A stretch of DNA of 34,807 nucleotides from Lawsonibacter sp. (GTDB lineage Bacteria; Bacillota; Clostridia; Oscillospirales; Oscillospiraceae), in NCBI GenBank assembly GCA_022794495.1, contig JAAWEX010000003.1, positions 1 through 34,807 on the forward strand, in the 5' to 3' direction. This document shows, piece after piece, positions 16,689 through 24,805 of the stretch (within the stretch, counting starts at the first letter, position 1; every line of letters starts with the position of its first letter). Position numbers and translations under genes: made by a program. The notes under the pieces are model-generated. The model saw only the letters and a program-made list of their open reading frames with translations. It did no database searches and had not been told where the DNA came from.

Positions 16689-17912
16689 ATGGAACGATTG
16701 CTGATAACCAATATCGGCATACTGGCCACTCCTTTGGGGACCGGCCCCAGGAAAGGTCCGGACCAGGGGAAGATTAAACTATTAAAAGACGCCTGGGTCC
16801 TGATGGAGGATGGCGTGATTGTCCATGTGGGAACCGGCCCCGCCCCGGCGGCAGACAGTGTGATCGACGCCCAGGGGAGCCTTGTGACCCCAGGACTGGT
16901 AGACGCCCACACCCATCTGATTTTCGGCGGCTGGCGGCAGAATGAATTGGGGCTGAAGCTCCGCGGCAAGACATATCTGGAAATTCAGAACGGCGGAGGC
17001 GGCATCCAGTCCACCACCAACGCCACCCGTCAGGCCACGGAGGAGGAGCTGACCCGGAAGGCCGCCCAGGCGTTGGACGAGATGATGAGCTTCGGCGTTA
17101 CCACATGCGAGGCCAAGAGCGGCTATGGCCTTGCCACCGAGCACGAGCTGAAGGCCCTGCAGGTGATCGAAAACCTGAGCCGCCGCCACCCTATGGACAT
17201 TGTTCCCACTTTCATGGGCGCCCATCTGGTGCCCGCCGAGTACAAGCAGGACCGGGAGGCCTATATCCGCCTGGTCTGTGAGGAGATGATACCCAAGGTA
17301 AAGGAGCAGGGCATCGCCCGATACTGCGACGTGTTCTGCGAGGCGGACACCTTCACGGTGGAGGAGTCCCGCCGCATTCTGGAGGCGGGCAGGCAATACG
17401 GTCTGATCCCCAAAATCCACGCAGACGAAATCGAGGCCATCGGCGGCTCTCAGCTGGCCGAAGAGGTCGGCGCCATCTCCGCCGAGCACCTTATTGTCTG
17501 CCCCCCCGAGGGGATTGCCAGCCTGGCCAGGGGCGGCGTCATCGCCTGCCTCCTCCCCGCCACCAGCTTCTACCTGGGGGCCGGCTTTGCCCCTGCCCGG
17601 GATATGGTAAGCGCCGGGGTCCCCGTGGCCATGGCTACCGACTTCAATCCCGGGTCCTGCCCCTGCCTCAACCTGCAATTTGTCATCAACCTTGGGTGCC
17701 TGAAGTATAAGCTTACCCCGGAGGAGGTTCTAACCGCCGTCACCCTCAACGCCGCCGCCGCCATCGGCCTGGCGGACAAGGTGGGCTCTGTGGAGCCGGG
17801 CAAGCAGGGCGATCTGGTGATCTGGAAGGCTCCCGACCTGGACTACATCTGCTACCGTATGGGGAGCAGTCTGGTCAAAACCGTTGTGAAAAAAGGCGTG
17901 GTGGTGGACTGA
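16689..17912 (+). CDS. hutI: Imidazolonepropionase
   Basis: The 407-residue metal-dependent amidohydrolase opens the imidazolone ring of 4-imidazolone-5-propanoate, giving N-formimino-L-glutamate, the substrate of FtcD. Metal ligands appear in VDAHTHLIFGGWRQNE (HxH near residue 77), in PKIHADEIEAIGGSQLA and in the ATDFNPGSCPCLNLQ stretch; EAKSGYGL and FMGAHLVPAEY are also family motifs. It starts 108 bases after the symporter with AAGGATAAGG upstream. Its stop overlaps the AsnC-type regulator's start by one base. Confidence 0.96.
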   Translation: MERLLITNIGILATPLGTGPRKGPDQGKIKLLKDAWVLMEDGVIVHVGTGPAPAADSVIDAQGSLVTPGLVDAHTHLIFGGWRQNELGLKLRGKTYLEIQNGGGGIQSTTNATRQATEEELTRKAAQALDEMMSFGVTTCEAKSGYGLATEHELKALQVIENLSRRHPMDIVPTFMGAHLVPAEYKQDREAYIRLVCEEMIPKVKEQGIARYCDVFCEADTFTVEESRRILEAGRQYGLIPKIHADEIEAIGGSQLAEEVGAISAEHLIVCPPEGIASLARGGVIACLLPATSFYLGAGFAPARDMVSAGVPVAMATDFNPGSCPCLNLQFVINLGCLKYKLTPEEVLTAVTLNAAAAIGLADKVGSVEPGKQGDLVIWKAPDLDYICYRMGSSLVKTVVKKGVVVD

Positions 17913-18349
17913 TGAACCGAACCGACTATCAGATTTTAAACCTTTTGCAGGCGGACAGCCGCACCACCCTGAAGTGCATCGGGGACCAGGTGGGCCTTAC
18001 CGCACCCGCTGTCTCCGAGCGCATCCGGCGCATGGAAGACAAAGGCGTGATTAACCGCTTTTCCATCAGCGTCGACCGCACCCTGCTGGACTGCAATCTG
18101 ACCGGGTTTATCCTTATCGCGCTGTTTCCGGAGAAGTACAGTCAGTTCTGCAGGTTCTGCGAGGACGCTCCCGCCATTACCGCTCACCACCACCTGGTGG
18201 GCAAGCTCAACGGCCTGCTGCGTTTCGCCGTAAAAGATACCCACGAGCTGGATGAGCTTTTGGCCGCCCTCAAGTACTACGGAGACTCCCAGACCTCTGT
18301 GGAATTGAGCACCTACTTTGACCAGAAGGACCTGCCCCTGCCCAATTAG
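17912..18349 (+). CDS. Lrp/AsnC-family transcriptional regulator
   Basis: The 145-residue protein has the usual N-terminal helix-turn-helix (TDYQILNLLQADSRTTLKCI, then GLTAPAVSERIRRMEDKGVI, about 1-60) and a C-terminal RAM-like effector domain (about 65-140; HHHLVGKLNGLLRFAVKD). It is translationally coupled to hutI. Lrp-type proteins often sense amino acids, so it may respond to histidine or glutamate and form a second control layer beside the LysR protein. No specific binding site could be assigned. Confidence 0.9.
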   Translation: MNRTDYQILNLLQADSRTTLKCIGDQVGLTAPAVSERIRRMEDKGVINRFSISVDRTLLDCNLTGFILIALFPEKYSQFCRFCEDAPAITAHHHLVGKLNGLLRFAVKDTHELDELLAALKYYGDSQTSVELSTYFDQKDLPLPN

Positions 18350-18431
18350 AAAATCCCTTATTAACCTCGTGTTGCTCCTGCTTCTCTATTTAAATTGATG
18401 TATATGCATACAATATCTGTCCTAAAAACAG

Positions 18432-18468
18432 AATACAGGGTGACTGAATCTCACAATCACCCTGTATT
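18432..18468 (-). terminator. Terminator hairpin between the hutI-asnC unit and the DUF3267-like gene
   Basis: The perfect 12-base arms AATACAGGGTGA and TCACCCTGTATT flank a 13-base loop. On the minus strand the stem is followed by CTGTTTTTAGG, so it best fits termination of the minus-strand gene ending at 18525. On the plus strand the following AACCACAAGG lacks a T-run, but the stem may still trim the hut transcript. Confidence 0.6.
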
Positions 18469-18524
18469 AACCACAAGGAGTTTCCCTTTCAGCTTGATTA
18501 TGCTCAAAGTAAACCGAACTTGCA

Positions 18525-19094
18525 TTATTTCCAGTAAATTTTGCTACCGGATATTTGGATGACTGTATTCCTGGGCAATTTAAGCAAATGTATGATATTC
18601 AAATAGTCTACATAACTACAGCCTAAATGCAGTAAGCTAAAAGCACAAAATATCATACTTGCAAAAACGTAGGAACATGGAATCGTCAAAAATAGAATCA
18701 ATGAAATACCCCCTAAAATCATTGACGGAAATAGGTTTACAAAAATGAATCTGTTTCTTGTTATGGGGGTGGTGCAAGTTATTCCAATTCCCTGCATGGT
18801 GTAGAACATAAACACCTGGCTCTCCGCTGGAAAGCATAATGCATGGAGAAGCTCATGAACGGGAAAGAACAACAGTGCTATAACAATACCGATCATCCAG
18901 GCAGCGCGAGAAAATGCAAATCCTCCCAGATATACACGCTTACAATAGACGCAAAGAGCAAATATAAGGAGAATCGGCATTAGCATAAAGACAGATTTTG
19001 TTGTGACCTCTGGCAAAGATTTTGCGTCCGATTCTACATCAACAGTAGGAAGATTGTTTCCATTATACTTGCCAATCCATTTAACTTTTATCAA
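18525..19094 (-). CDS. DUF3267-like putative membrane zinc metalloprotease
   Basis: The 189-residue protein has about four membrane segments. The second (about 66-80) ends in the zinc-protease motif HELLH within FPVHELLHALCFP. A later NLFPSMILGG stretch resembles the second metal-ligand region of site-2-protease-like families. It begins with TTG at 19094, preceded by a strong GGAGGAGG, so the rare start codon looks genuine. Base composition is clearly AT-rich compared with the hut and fhs genes on both sides, and the gene stands alone on its strand, which suggests recent acquisition. The substrate is unknown. The family call is moderately sure; the fold and motif are clearly visible. Confidence 0.75.
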   Translation of the reverse strand: MIKVKWIGKYNGNNLPTVDVESDAKSLPEVTTKSVFMLMPILLIFALCVYCKRVYLGGFAFSRAAWMIGIVIALLFFPVHELLHALCFPAESQVFMFYTMQGIGITCTTPITRNRFIFVNLFPSMILGGISLILFLTIPCSYVFASMIFCAFSLLHLGCSYVDYLNIIHLLKLPRNTVIQISGSKIYWK

Positions 19095-19149
19095 AATAAT
19101 CCTCCTCCGTAAATGAAAGAATTTCTAAAAACCATTCAATTTATCAATT

Positions 19150-19178
19150 ATCATACTATATTTTCTTGCCTATTACAA
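19150..19178 (-). promoter_or_regulatory. Promoter of the DUF3267-like gene
   Basis: On the minus strand, TTGTAA (19173-19178) and TATGAT (19150-19155) are 17 bases apart in an AT-rich stretch about 55 bases before the TTG start. The remainder of 19179-19312 holds only a weak AGCCCT/AGGGCT hairpin (19203-19224). Confidence 0.5.
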
Positions 19179-19312
19179 GGCATTAAATGAGATATTTGTG
19201 TTAGCCCTCACGACTGTAAGGGCTGACATATAATTGCATATTTGTACATATATTTGCTAATTATTCACTATTTTACCCAACAACACTTAAACTGATAAGG
19301 GACATTAGAAAT

Positions 19313-19347
19313 AAAAACTGCCTGACCGCCGGCCAGGCAGTTTTTTT
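19313..19347 (-). terminator. Bidirectional Rho-independent terminator after fhs
   Basis: AAAACTGCCTG and CAGGCAGTTTT form an 11-bp stem that can extend by ACC/GG. T-runs stand on both sides, so it can work in either direction. It lies ten bases after the fhs stop codon. Confidence 0.85.
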
Positions 19348-19357
19348 CATGAATCTC

Positions 19358-21031
19358 TTAGAACAGGCCGGTGATTCTGCCATTACTATCCACGTCGATT
19401 TTCTCGGCAGAGGGCACCTTGGGCAGACCGGGCATGGTCATGATGTCGCCGGTAAGGGCCACAATAAAGCCCGCTCCGGCACAGACCTTCAGGTTGCGGA
19501 CCGTGACGGTGAAGCCCTTCGGAGCCCCCAGCAGGGTCTGGTCGTCAGAGAAGGAGTACTGAGTTTTGGCCATGCAGATGGGCAGCTCACCGAAGCCCAG
19601 CTCAGTGAGCTGCTGGACCTGCTTTTCGGCATTGGGGGTAAGGACTGCTTTGTCGCCGTGGTACACCTGCTTTACAATAGTATCCAGCTTCTCCTGGATG
19701 GGGGCCTTCTCATCATAGACGAAGGAGAACCGGTTGGGCTCCCGGCACAGCCGGACCACCTCCTGTGCCAGGGCGATACCTCCCTCGCCGCCTTTGGCCC
19801 ACACCTCAGACAGGGCCGCATTGACTCCCAGCTCGCTGCATTTCTTCTCTACCAGCTCCAGCTCGGCCTTGGTGTCAGTCGGGAAAGCGTTGATAGCCAC
19901 TACGCAGGGCAGGCCGTAGACATTTTTTACGTTGTACACATGCTGGAGCAGGTTGGGCAGGCCCTTCTCCAGCGCCTCCAGGTTCTCACTGTTCAGCTCG
20001 GCCTTGGGCACGCCGCCGTGGTACTTCAGCGCACGGACGGTGGCCACGATGACCACGGCAGAGGGCTTGAGGCCCGCCTTGCGGCACTTGATATCAATAA
20101 ACTTCTCCGCCCCCAGGTCGGCGGCGAAGCCCGCCTCGGTGACGGCGTAGTCGGCCACTTTCAGGGCCATGCGCGTGGCCATGACAGAGTTGCAGCCGTG
20201 GGCGATGTTGGCAAAGGGGCCTCCGTGAATGAAGGCGGGGATGCCCTCCAGGGTCTGAACCAGGTTGGGCTTGACGGCGTCCTTCAGCAGGGCGGCCATG
20301 GCCCCATCAGCCTTCAGATCGCGGGCGGTGACGGGCTTGCCATCGTAAGTATAGGCCACGATCATTCTGCCCAGCCGCTCCTTCAGGTCCAGGATGGAGG
20401 TGGACAGGCACAACACTGCCATGATCTCGCTGGCCACCGTGATCTCAAAGCCGTCCTCACGGGGCACACCCTGCATCTTGCCGCCCAGCCCATTGACTAT
20501 GTGCCTCAGCTGGCGGTCATTCATGTCCACAGTCCGCTTCCAGGTGATCTGCTTGACGTCGATACCCAGGGCGTTACCCTGCTGGATGTGGTTGTCCAGC
20601 ATAGCGGCCATCAGGTTGTTGGCTGCACCAATGGCGTGGAAGTCGCCGGTGAAGTGGAGGTTGATGTCCTCCATGGGGACCACCTGGGCGCAGCCGCCGC
20701 CAGCAGCCCCGCCCTTTACGCCGAACACAGGCCCCAGGGAGGGCTCACGCAGGGCGACAGCGGACTTTTTGCCGATCCGGCGCAGACCGTCGGCCAGGCC
20801 CACCGAGGTAGTGGTCTTTCCCTCGCCGGCGGGGGTAGGGGTGATGGCGGTGACCAGAATCAGCTTGCCGTCGGAGGCGGTGGTTTCGTTGAGCAGCCTG
20901 TAGTCGATCTTGGCTTTGTAGCTTCCATACATCTCCAGATATTTCTCGTCGATGCCGGCGGAGGCGGCAATTTCGGTAATTCGCTGCGGGATATGCTCCT
21001 GGGCGATCTCAATGTCGGACCTGATGCTCAT
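19358..21031 (-). CDS. fhs: Formate-tetrahydrofolate ligase
   Basis: The 557-residue enzyme shows the nucleotide loop [14 protein letters not shown] near residue 70, [32 protein letters not shown] and [14 protein letters not shown] near the C-terminus. It joins formate and THF using ATP; in histidine- and purine-fermenting anaerobes it runs backwards and yields ATP from 10-formyl-THF. Its place beside the hut genes fits that use, since FtcD and FchA feed the formyl-THF pool. FolD, needed to turn methenyl-THF into formyl-THF, is not in the window. The ATG at 21031 has AGGAGG upstream. Transcribed alone, with its own promoter and terminator. Confidence 0.97.
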   Translation of the reverse strand: MSIRSDIEIAQEHIPQRITEIAASAGIDEKYLEMYGSYKAKIDYRLLNETTASDGKLILVTAITPTPAGEGKTTTSVGLADGLRRIGKKSAVALREPSLGPVFGVKGGAAGGGCAQVVPMEDINLHFTGDFHAIGAANNLMAAMLDNHIQQGNALGIDVKQITWKRTVDMNDRQLRHIVNGLGGKMQGVPREDGFEITVASEIMAVLCLSTSILDLKERLGRMIVAYTYDGKPVTARDLKADGAMAALLKDAVKPNLVQTLEGIPAFIHGGPFANIAHGCNSVMATRMALKVADYAVTEAGFAADLGAEKFIDIKCRKAGLKPSAVVIVATVRALKYHGGVPKAELNSENLEALEKGLPNLLQHVYNVKNVYGLPCVVAINAFPTDTKAELELVEKKCSELGVNAALSEVWAKGGEGGIALAQEVVRLCREPNRFSFVYDEKAPIQEKLDTIVKQVYHGDKAVLTPNAEKQVQQLTELGFGELPICMAKTQYSFSDDQTLLGAPKGFTVTVRNLKVCAGAGFIVALTGDIMTMPGLPKVPSAEKIDVDSNGRITGLF

Positions 21032-21451
21032 AGCTGTAGACCTCCTGTTTTTTGATTTGCTGCAAATTTGACTTGTAATTTAACTGACATTATTATAAAT
21101 CGCCTATAAAAACAAGTAAACTGCATTTCTTTTTTACTTGTGAGCAAATACTTTCTTTTATAAAGTAAAAAGGAGGTTTTTTCTGTTTCCCAAATTGTGG
21201 AAGATTGTTCTGCTGCCCCGCCCCCTTTGAGCCCTCGGTTCACTTCGGGCAGCTTACATTTTGCGGAACCTGTCAGGCGCAAAGCACAGGCCATCCGCCG
21301 ATGTGTTTTCGATTTTGAGAAATCTTTGCCTGCGCTCCAAGGTTGAATACAAATTTATTTTTTGCACGCAAAATGAGCACAGGCAATATAATTGACTGTG
21401 CTCATTCTGCATAAAGAAAAGCAGCGGGCTGCCCCGCCGCTTTTCAGTCCT
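21032..21451. other. Intergenic region: fhs promoter and possible operator, then 3' hairpins of the M14-like hydrolase gene
   Basis: No gene is seen in these 420 bases. An fhs promoter on the minus strand is likely: TTTACT (21115-21120) and TATAAT 17 bases later (plus-strand 21092-21097). The -35 box lies in one arm of an inverted repeat, CAAGTAAA (21113-21120) and TTTACTTG (21133-21140), a possible operator. The stretch 21180-21360 shows nothing recognisable. Confidence 0.5.
21372..21444 (-). terminator. Two consecutive 3' hairpins of the M14-like hydrolase gene
   Basis: The first hairpin after the gene (21417-21444) has arms beginning AAAAGC with a GC core and is followed by TTTTCTTT on the minus strand, a standard terminator. 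The second is a perfect 11-base repeat, AATGAGCACAG (21372-21382) and CTGTGCTCATT (21396-21406), with a 13-base loop and a TTTTGCG stretch after it. Together they should close the operon that begins with the gamma-glutamyltransferase gene. Confidence 0.65.
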
Positions 21452-22570
21452 TTAAAGCAGATAATCTCCCAGATAACCGTTCACCATCTCATCATAGGAC
21501 GGGATGCCAGAGACGACAATCTGTTTTTCGCTGTTGTTGTTAAACGCGTTGATATAGGCGTTGACACCTGCCAGATGGCGGCCCACACGCAGCTCCATAG
21601 GGAAGTTTCCAGCGCTGTAATCCACATAGAGCAGGCCCAGGTCATAGGCAATGACATAACAGGGGTCCTCGCCGGTCAGGATCAGGTCCTCGTCGGTATA
21701 CCCGCGCAGACGGCCCTGGACCGGGTTGCCCGTCTCCATCAGCAGGGCGTAGGTCTCGGTAAAGTCGCCCAGCTCCCGGTGGGTCAGGCCGTGGAGGCTG
21801 ACGGGAGAGGGCTCCAGGGACATCTTGATGCCCTCCAGCTGGAGGTCCAGCACACCCTCAGAGGCGATGGTCATGGCCCGCTCGTGGGCCACGGTGGCGT
21901 TGTTGACGGCGTACTCCGGGCTGGATTCGTGCATGTCAATCTCCATGTCAATCCCCAGCGTATTAATCATATTGGTGACCGCATAGCCCACCTGCTCAGA
22001 GATGGTGCCGTCCTTCACGCCGGGGTAGCAGCGGTTCAGGTTCCGGGTCTCGGAGCCGGACAGGGTCTGGCCGGATGTGTGGGTGTAAATGTCCGGGTCC
22101 GGCCACTGGTCAATGGGGTTGGTAGCCCGGGAGCCGTAGTGGAAGGTGCGGGTCTCGCCAGTCTTGGTGGTAAAGTGCATGTACTGAGGACTGCCGTCCA
22201 GGGGATCATTGTGGGTGAAGGCGGAGTTATTGATGTTGGGAATCACATAGACGGTTCCCTGTTCCACCTTGACATTTTCCTCAAACACAATGGCGGCCAT
22301 GTGCCCGGCGGGCTCGCTGGGGTGGGTGCCGCCCAGCAGCAGCAGGGAGCCGCCCTCCTTTTCCCCTTTGAGCACATAGACATCTGTATCGGCAATGGTG
22401 CCGGCCAGATTCTCATTGTATCGGGACAGCTTGAATACTTCAGTAACGCCCGCCCCCTGTCTGATGTCCTCTACAAAGTGCCGCTTGGCGTAAAAGTTCA
22501 TTCCGGCGGCCCCTGCAATGATGGCGGCGGCCAGAATAACAGCGATTCCTGTGATATAACTCTTTTTCAT
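21452..22570 (-). CDS. Membrane-anchored zinc hydrolase, succinylglutamate desuccinylase/aspartoacylase (M14-like) family
   Basis: The 372-residue protein has an N-terminal membrane anchor (about 6-26) with the catalytic part outside. GGTHPSEPAG (HxxE, near residue 81) and a later histidine in MEIDMHESSPEYAVNN are the expected zinc ligands. The family includes succinylglutamate desuccinylase, aspartoacylase and other amidases or carboxypeptidases acting on acyl-amino acids or peptides. Placed last in an operon with gamma-glutamyltransferase and near pgsBCW, it may cut gamma-glutamyl or N-acyl-glutamate bonds in the cell wall space. That substrate is inferred. The ATG at 22570 lies 13 bases after the small membrane protein gene, with GAGGAGG in between. 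Confidence 0.82.
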   Translation of the reverse strand: MKKSYITGIAVILAAAIIAGAAGMNFYAKRHFVEDIRQGAGVTEVFKLSRYNENLAGTIADTDVYVLKGEKEGGSLLLLGGTHPSEPAGHMAAIVFEENVKVEQGTVYVIPNINNSAFTHNDPLDGSPQYMHFTTKTGETRTFHYGSRATNPIDQWPDPDIYTHTSGQTLSGSETRNLNRCYPGVKDGTISEQVGYAVTNMINTLGIDMEIDMHESSPEYAVNNATVAHERAMTIASEGVLDLQLEGIKMSLEPSPVSLHGLTHRELGDFTETYALLMETGNPVQGRLRGYTDEDLILTGEDPCYVIAYDLGLLYVDYSAGNFPMELRVGRHLAGVNAYINAFNNNSEKQIVVSGIPSYDEMVNGYLGDYLL

Positions 22571-22583
22571 TCTGTCTGCCTCC

Positions 22584-22733
22584 TCACTTAATCAAAAGTA
22601 TCCGCAGCAGCAGCGGGATCAAAATCATTCCGGCATTGATCTGGTCGGCCAGCTTTTCTTCCTTGAAGATCAGGTTATACAGGGTACTGACAAACACGAT
22701 CAGCGCGATGCCCAGATAGATGTACGTAATCAT
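22584..22733 (-). CDS. Small membrane protein, 49 residues
   Basis: The ORF from the ATG at 22733 has AAAGGAGGG upstream and encodes ITYIYLGIALIVFVSTLYNL (one membrane helix), a charged turn (IFKEEKLADQINAG) and MILIPLLLRILLIK (a second helix). It lies 16 bases after the permease gene and 13 before the hydrolase gene, with a proper ribosome site, so it is very probably expressed. I recognise no family. By position and size it could be a helper subunit of the DctM-like permease, replacing the small DctQ subunit of true TRAP transporters, though it is shorter than DctQ and has only two helices. Confidence 0.7.
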   Translation of the reverse strand: MITYIYLGIALIVFVSTLYNLIFKEEKLADQINAGMILIPLLLRILLIK

Positions 22734-22749
22734 ATTTTCATACCCTCCT

Positions 22750-24036
22750 TTAAAACAGTCCGGCAATCAGCTTGGAGTTAGCCAGGAAGAAGCTGGCATA
22801 GGCCAGCAGGATTACGATTGGCACCAAACAGCGCTTGAGAATCCTGGTGTAAGGCTTGACGTCGGTGATCTGTGCGGCGAACAGGCCGGCCAGGGCGGTG
22901 GGGGGCATCATGTCGCCCACCGCGGCAATCAGGCTGATAGCAGCCAGAACGACCACCGAGTTTCCGCCCAGCAGGGAGGCGTAGATGTAGGCAAAGGGCA
23001 CGCCCAGCACGGAGCAGGCCCCGTAGGAGGACACCGCACCGAACAGGGGGATGCTGACGGCGCAGGCCACCAGCCACAGCACCTGGGGCAGGCGCAGACA
23101 GCTGATGACCACCAAGCCGCGCACGCCGGTGGCGGTCATGACCTCGATGAACATGCCTACGCCCATCAGGATGCCCATGACAGGGGCGGCGGTGCGGATC
23201 GCAGAGGGGACGGCCTGGAGCATATTGATTTTCTTGCCGGTAAACATCCCGGTTACAGCGCTGAGCAGGAACATAAGGGGCATACCGATGTCCTCTCCCA
23301 GCTTCAGCACCTTAAAGACCACCATCAGGGCCACCAGCACGATCAGGGGGATGTAAATCTTAATGCCATACTTCTTCCGCACGGCGTCCTGCTCCACCAG
23401 GGCGGGCTTCAGCTTCTCATAGTCCAGGTGCCGGGCCTGCTTATAGCCCAGAAGCAGCACAAACAGGATGGCCAGCGGGAAGGTCAGCAGAGCCAGCGGA
23501 CCCTCGAAGCCCACATAGGGCACGTCAATGCCGGCACAGATAATCAGCGCGGCGGTGTTGACCGGGGGCGCGATCATGCCCAGCAGAGCGCCCATGGCGA
23601 TGATGGAACCGGCGGTCACCGCGTCGATTCCCATCAGGGCCAGCACCGGGGCCATAATGGAACCGGCGGACAGAACGGCGGCGGTGGAAGAGCCGGTAAT
23701 CATGCCGGGGAACATGATGATGAGCATGATGAGGATGAGCAGCACAGCGGGCACCTTGTGGAACTTCTCGATAATCAGGCTGCTCAGAGCGTCCAGCGCG
23801 CCGGAGTCCTCAATCACCTTCATGAAAATCATGGCACAGCCGATGGTCAGGATCGTATCCACATAGCCAAACTCGCCCTCGACCATCATGCGAAGGGTCT
23901 CAACCCCCAGGCCGCCTTGAATCGCGCCGCACAGAGCCGCAATCATCATGGACACGCCCACCGGCAGCTTCAGCGCAAAGCAGCCCACCATGAACACGCC
24001 CAGCATGATGACAAACGTAATGACATAAGCGGTCAT
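22750..24036 (-). CDS. DctM-like large permease (ion transporter superfamily)
   Basis: The 428-residue protein has about 12 membrane segments. MFPGMITGSSTAAVLSAGSIMAPVLALMG and GALLGMIAPPVNTAALIICAG resemble the two pseudo-symmetric substrate loops of DctM/GntP/CitM-type carriers, and GDMMPPTALAGLFAAQIT is the matching motif in the second half. True TRAP systems also need DctQ and a DctP binding protein, and neither is recognisable here. The ATG at 24036 has GAAGGAGA upstream. In an operon with gamma-glutamyltransferase and a lipoprotein, uptake of glutamate, a small gamma-glutamyl peptide or another carboxylate is likely but not shown. Confidence 0.82.
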   Translation of the reverse strand: MTAYVITFVIMLGVFMVGCFALKLPVGVSMMIAALCGAIQGGLGVETLRMMVEGEFGYVDTILTIGCAMIFMKVIEDSGALDALSSLIIEKFHKVPAVLLILIMLIIMFPGMITGSSTAAVLSAGSIMAPVLALMGIDAVTAGSIIAMGALLGMIAPPVNTAALIICAGIDVPYVGFEGPLALLTFPLAILFVLLLGYKQARHLDYEKLKPALVEQDAVRKKYGIKIYIPLIVLVALMVVFKVLKLGEDIGMPLMFLLSAVTGMFTGKKINMLQAVPSAIRTAAPVMGILMGVGMFIEVMTATGVRGLVVISCLRLPQVLWLVACAVSIPLFGAVSSYGACSVLGVPFAYIYASLLGGNSVVVLAAISLIAAVGDMMPPTALAGLFAAQITDVKPYTRILKRCLVPIVILLAYASFFLANSKLIAGLF

Positions 24037-24086
24037 ATTTTTTCTCCTTCATCCAGATTTTAAACGATCAGGCCAGCGTCCTTTTA

Positions 24087-24743
24087 TTACACACCGAACA
24101 GGGTCTTCAGCGTCTCGATGCAGTCGGCCACCTGCTCCACGTAGGCGCTGGGGGTGCTGTTTCCGGCCAGGATGCCGCTCATCAGGCCGTCACCGTCACC
24201 CTCGCTCACCACGATGGCAATGTCGGCGGCGGCAAAGGCGGGGCTGATAAAGGAGTCGGACAGCGTGCCGCGGCGGGCGGAGCCGCCGGTGTGCAGCGCC
24301 ACCACGGTGATGCCCAGCTCGTCGGCCTTGCTCAGCAGGTCCTCGGTGCGGGCCAGCTCCTGGTCGGCGTCAATGCCGGCGGCGCCCAGGCCCTTGGAGG
24401 AGCCGCCCACAGCCAGCAGCAGCGTCTTGCAGTCCGCGCTGAGCTCGTCAGCGGTGATGGTGTTGTTCAGCTCCACCTCCACGCCGGCCTTGTTGCACAG
24501 GGTGCCCACAATCTCCACGTCGGCGCTCTGGCCGATGCTGGTGAGGACGGCAGGGGTGGCGCAGGAACCAGAGGTGATCTCGGGCAGGTTGGAGGCGTCG
24601 CCGCCGGTCTGCGCGCCGGAAGCGGCAGAGTTGTTTCCGCCGTTGGGGGCGGCAGGGGCCTTGGTCTCGCCGCCTCCGCAGGCGGTCAGGGAGAGGGTCA
24701 TGGCGGCGGCCAGAGCAAAGGTCAGCAGTTTTTTCGTATTCAT
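24087..24743 (-). CDS. Lipoprotein of unknown function (possibly DUF6305-like)
   Basis: The 218-residue protein has a lipoprotein signal peptide (MNTKKLLTFALAAAMTLSLT, then ACGGG) followed by a low-complexity Gly/Ala/Asn/Ser linker (about 23-50) and a compact alpha/beta domain of some 160 residues: AVLTSIGQSADVEIVGTLCN, TLLLAVGGSSKGLGAAGID and ADELGITVVALHTGG. Such an alternation of short hydrophobic strands and glycine loops suggests a Rossmann-like fold. I recall DUF6305 as the closest family but cannot confirm it. Between ggt and the permease it could act as the substrate receptor of the transporter. AAGGAG precedes the ATG. Confidence 0.75.
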   Translation of the reverse strand: MNTKKLLTFALAAAMTLSLTACGGGETKAPAAPNGGNNSAASGAQTGGDASNLPEITSGSCATPAVLTSIGQSADVEIVGTLCNKAGVEVELNNTITADELSADCKTLLLAVGGSSKGLGAAGIDADQELARTEDLLSKADELGITVVALHTGGSARRGTLSDSFISPAFAAADIAIVVSEGDGDGLMSGILAGNSTPSAYVEQVADCIETLKTLFGV

Positions 24744-24761
24744 ATTTAAACTCCTTTATAA

Positions 24762-24787
24762 GTTCCCGTCTCCGAAGAGACGGGAAC
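24762..24787 (-). other. Intercistronic UUCG-tetraloop hairpin after the gamma-glutamyltransferase gene
   Basis: On the minus strand, GTTCCCGTCTC, TTCG and GAGACGGGAAC form a perfect 11-bp stem closed by a C(UUCG)G tetraloop, among the most stable RNA loops known. TTATAAAGGAG follows, with no T-run, so it is more likely an RNA end-protector or processing signal between two genes than a terminator. It begins about 19 bases after the ggt stop. Confidence 0.75.
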
Positions 24788-24805
24788 AGTAATGATTTTA
24801 AGTTT

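Noticed and set aside
19349-21055. A 568-codon plus-strand frame opposite fhs
   Set aside because: fhs is a certain gene on the minus strand; the opposite frame shows no domain and starts inside the terminator region.
22720-24063. A His/Gln/Asp-rich 447-codon plus-strand frame
   Set aside because: It mirrors the hydrophobic codons of the permease on the other strand, where GTC/CTG/ATG codons read as Asp/Gln/His. No ribosome site.
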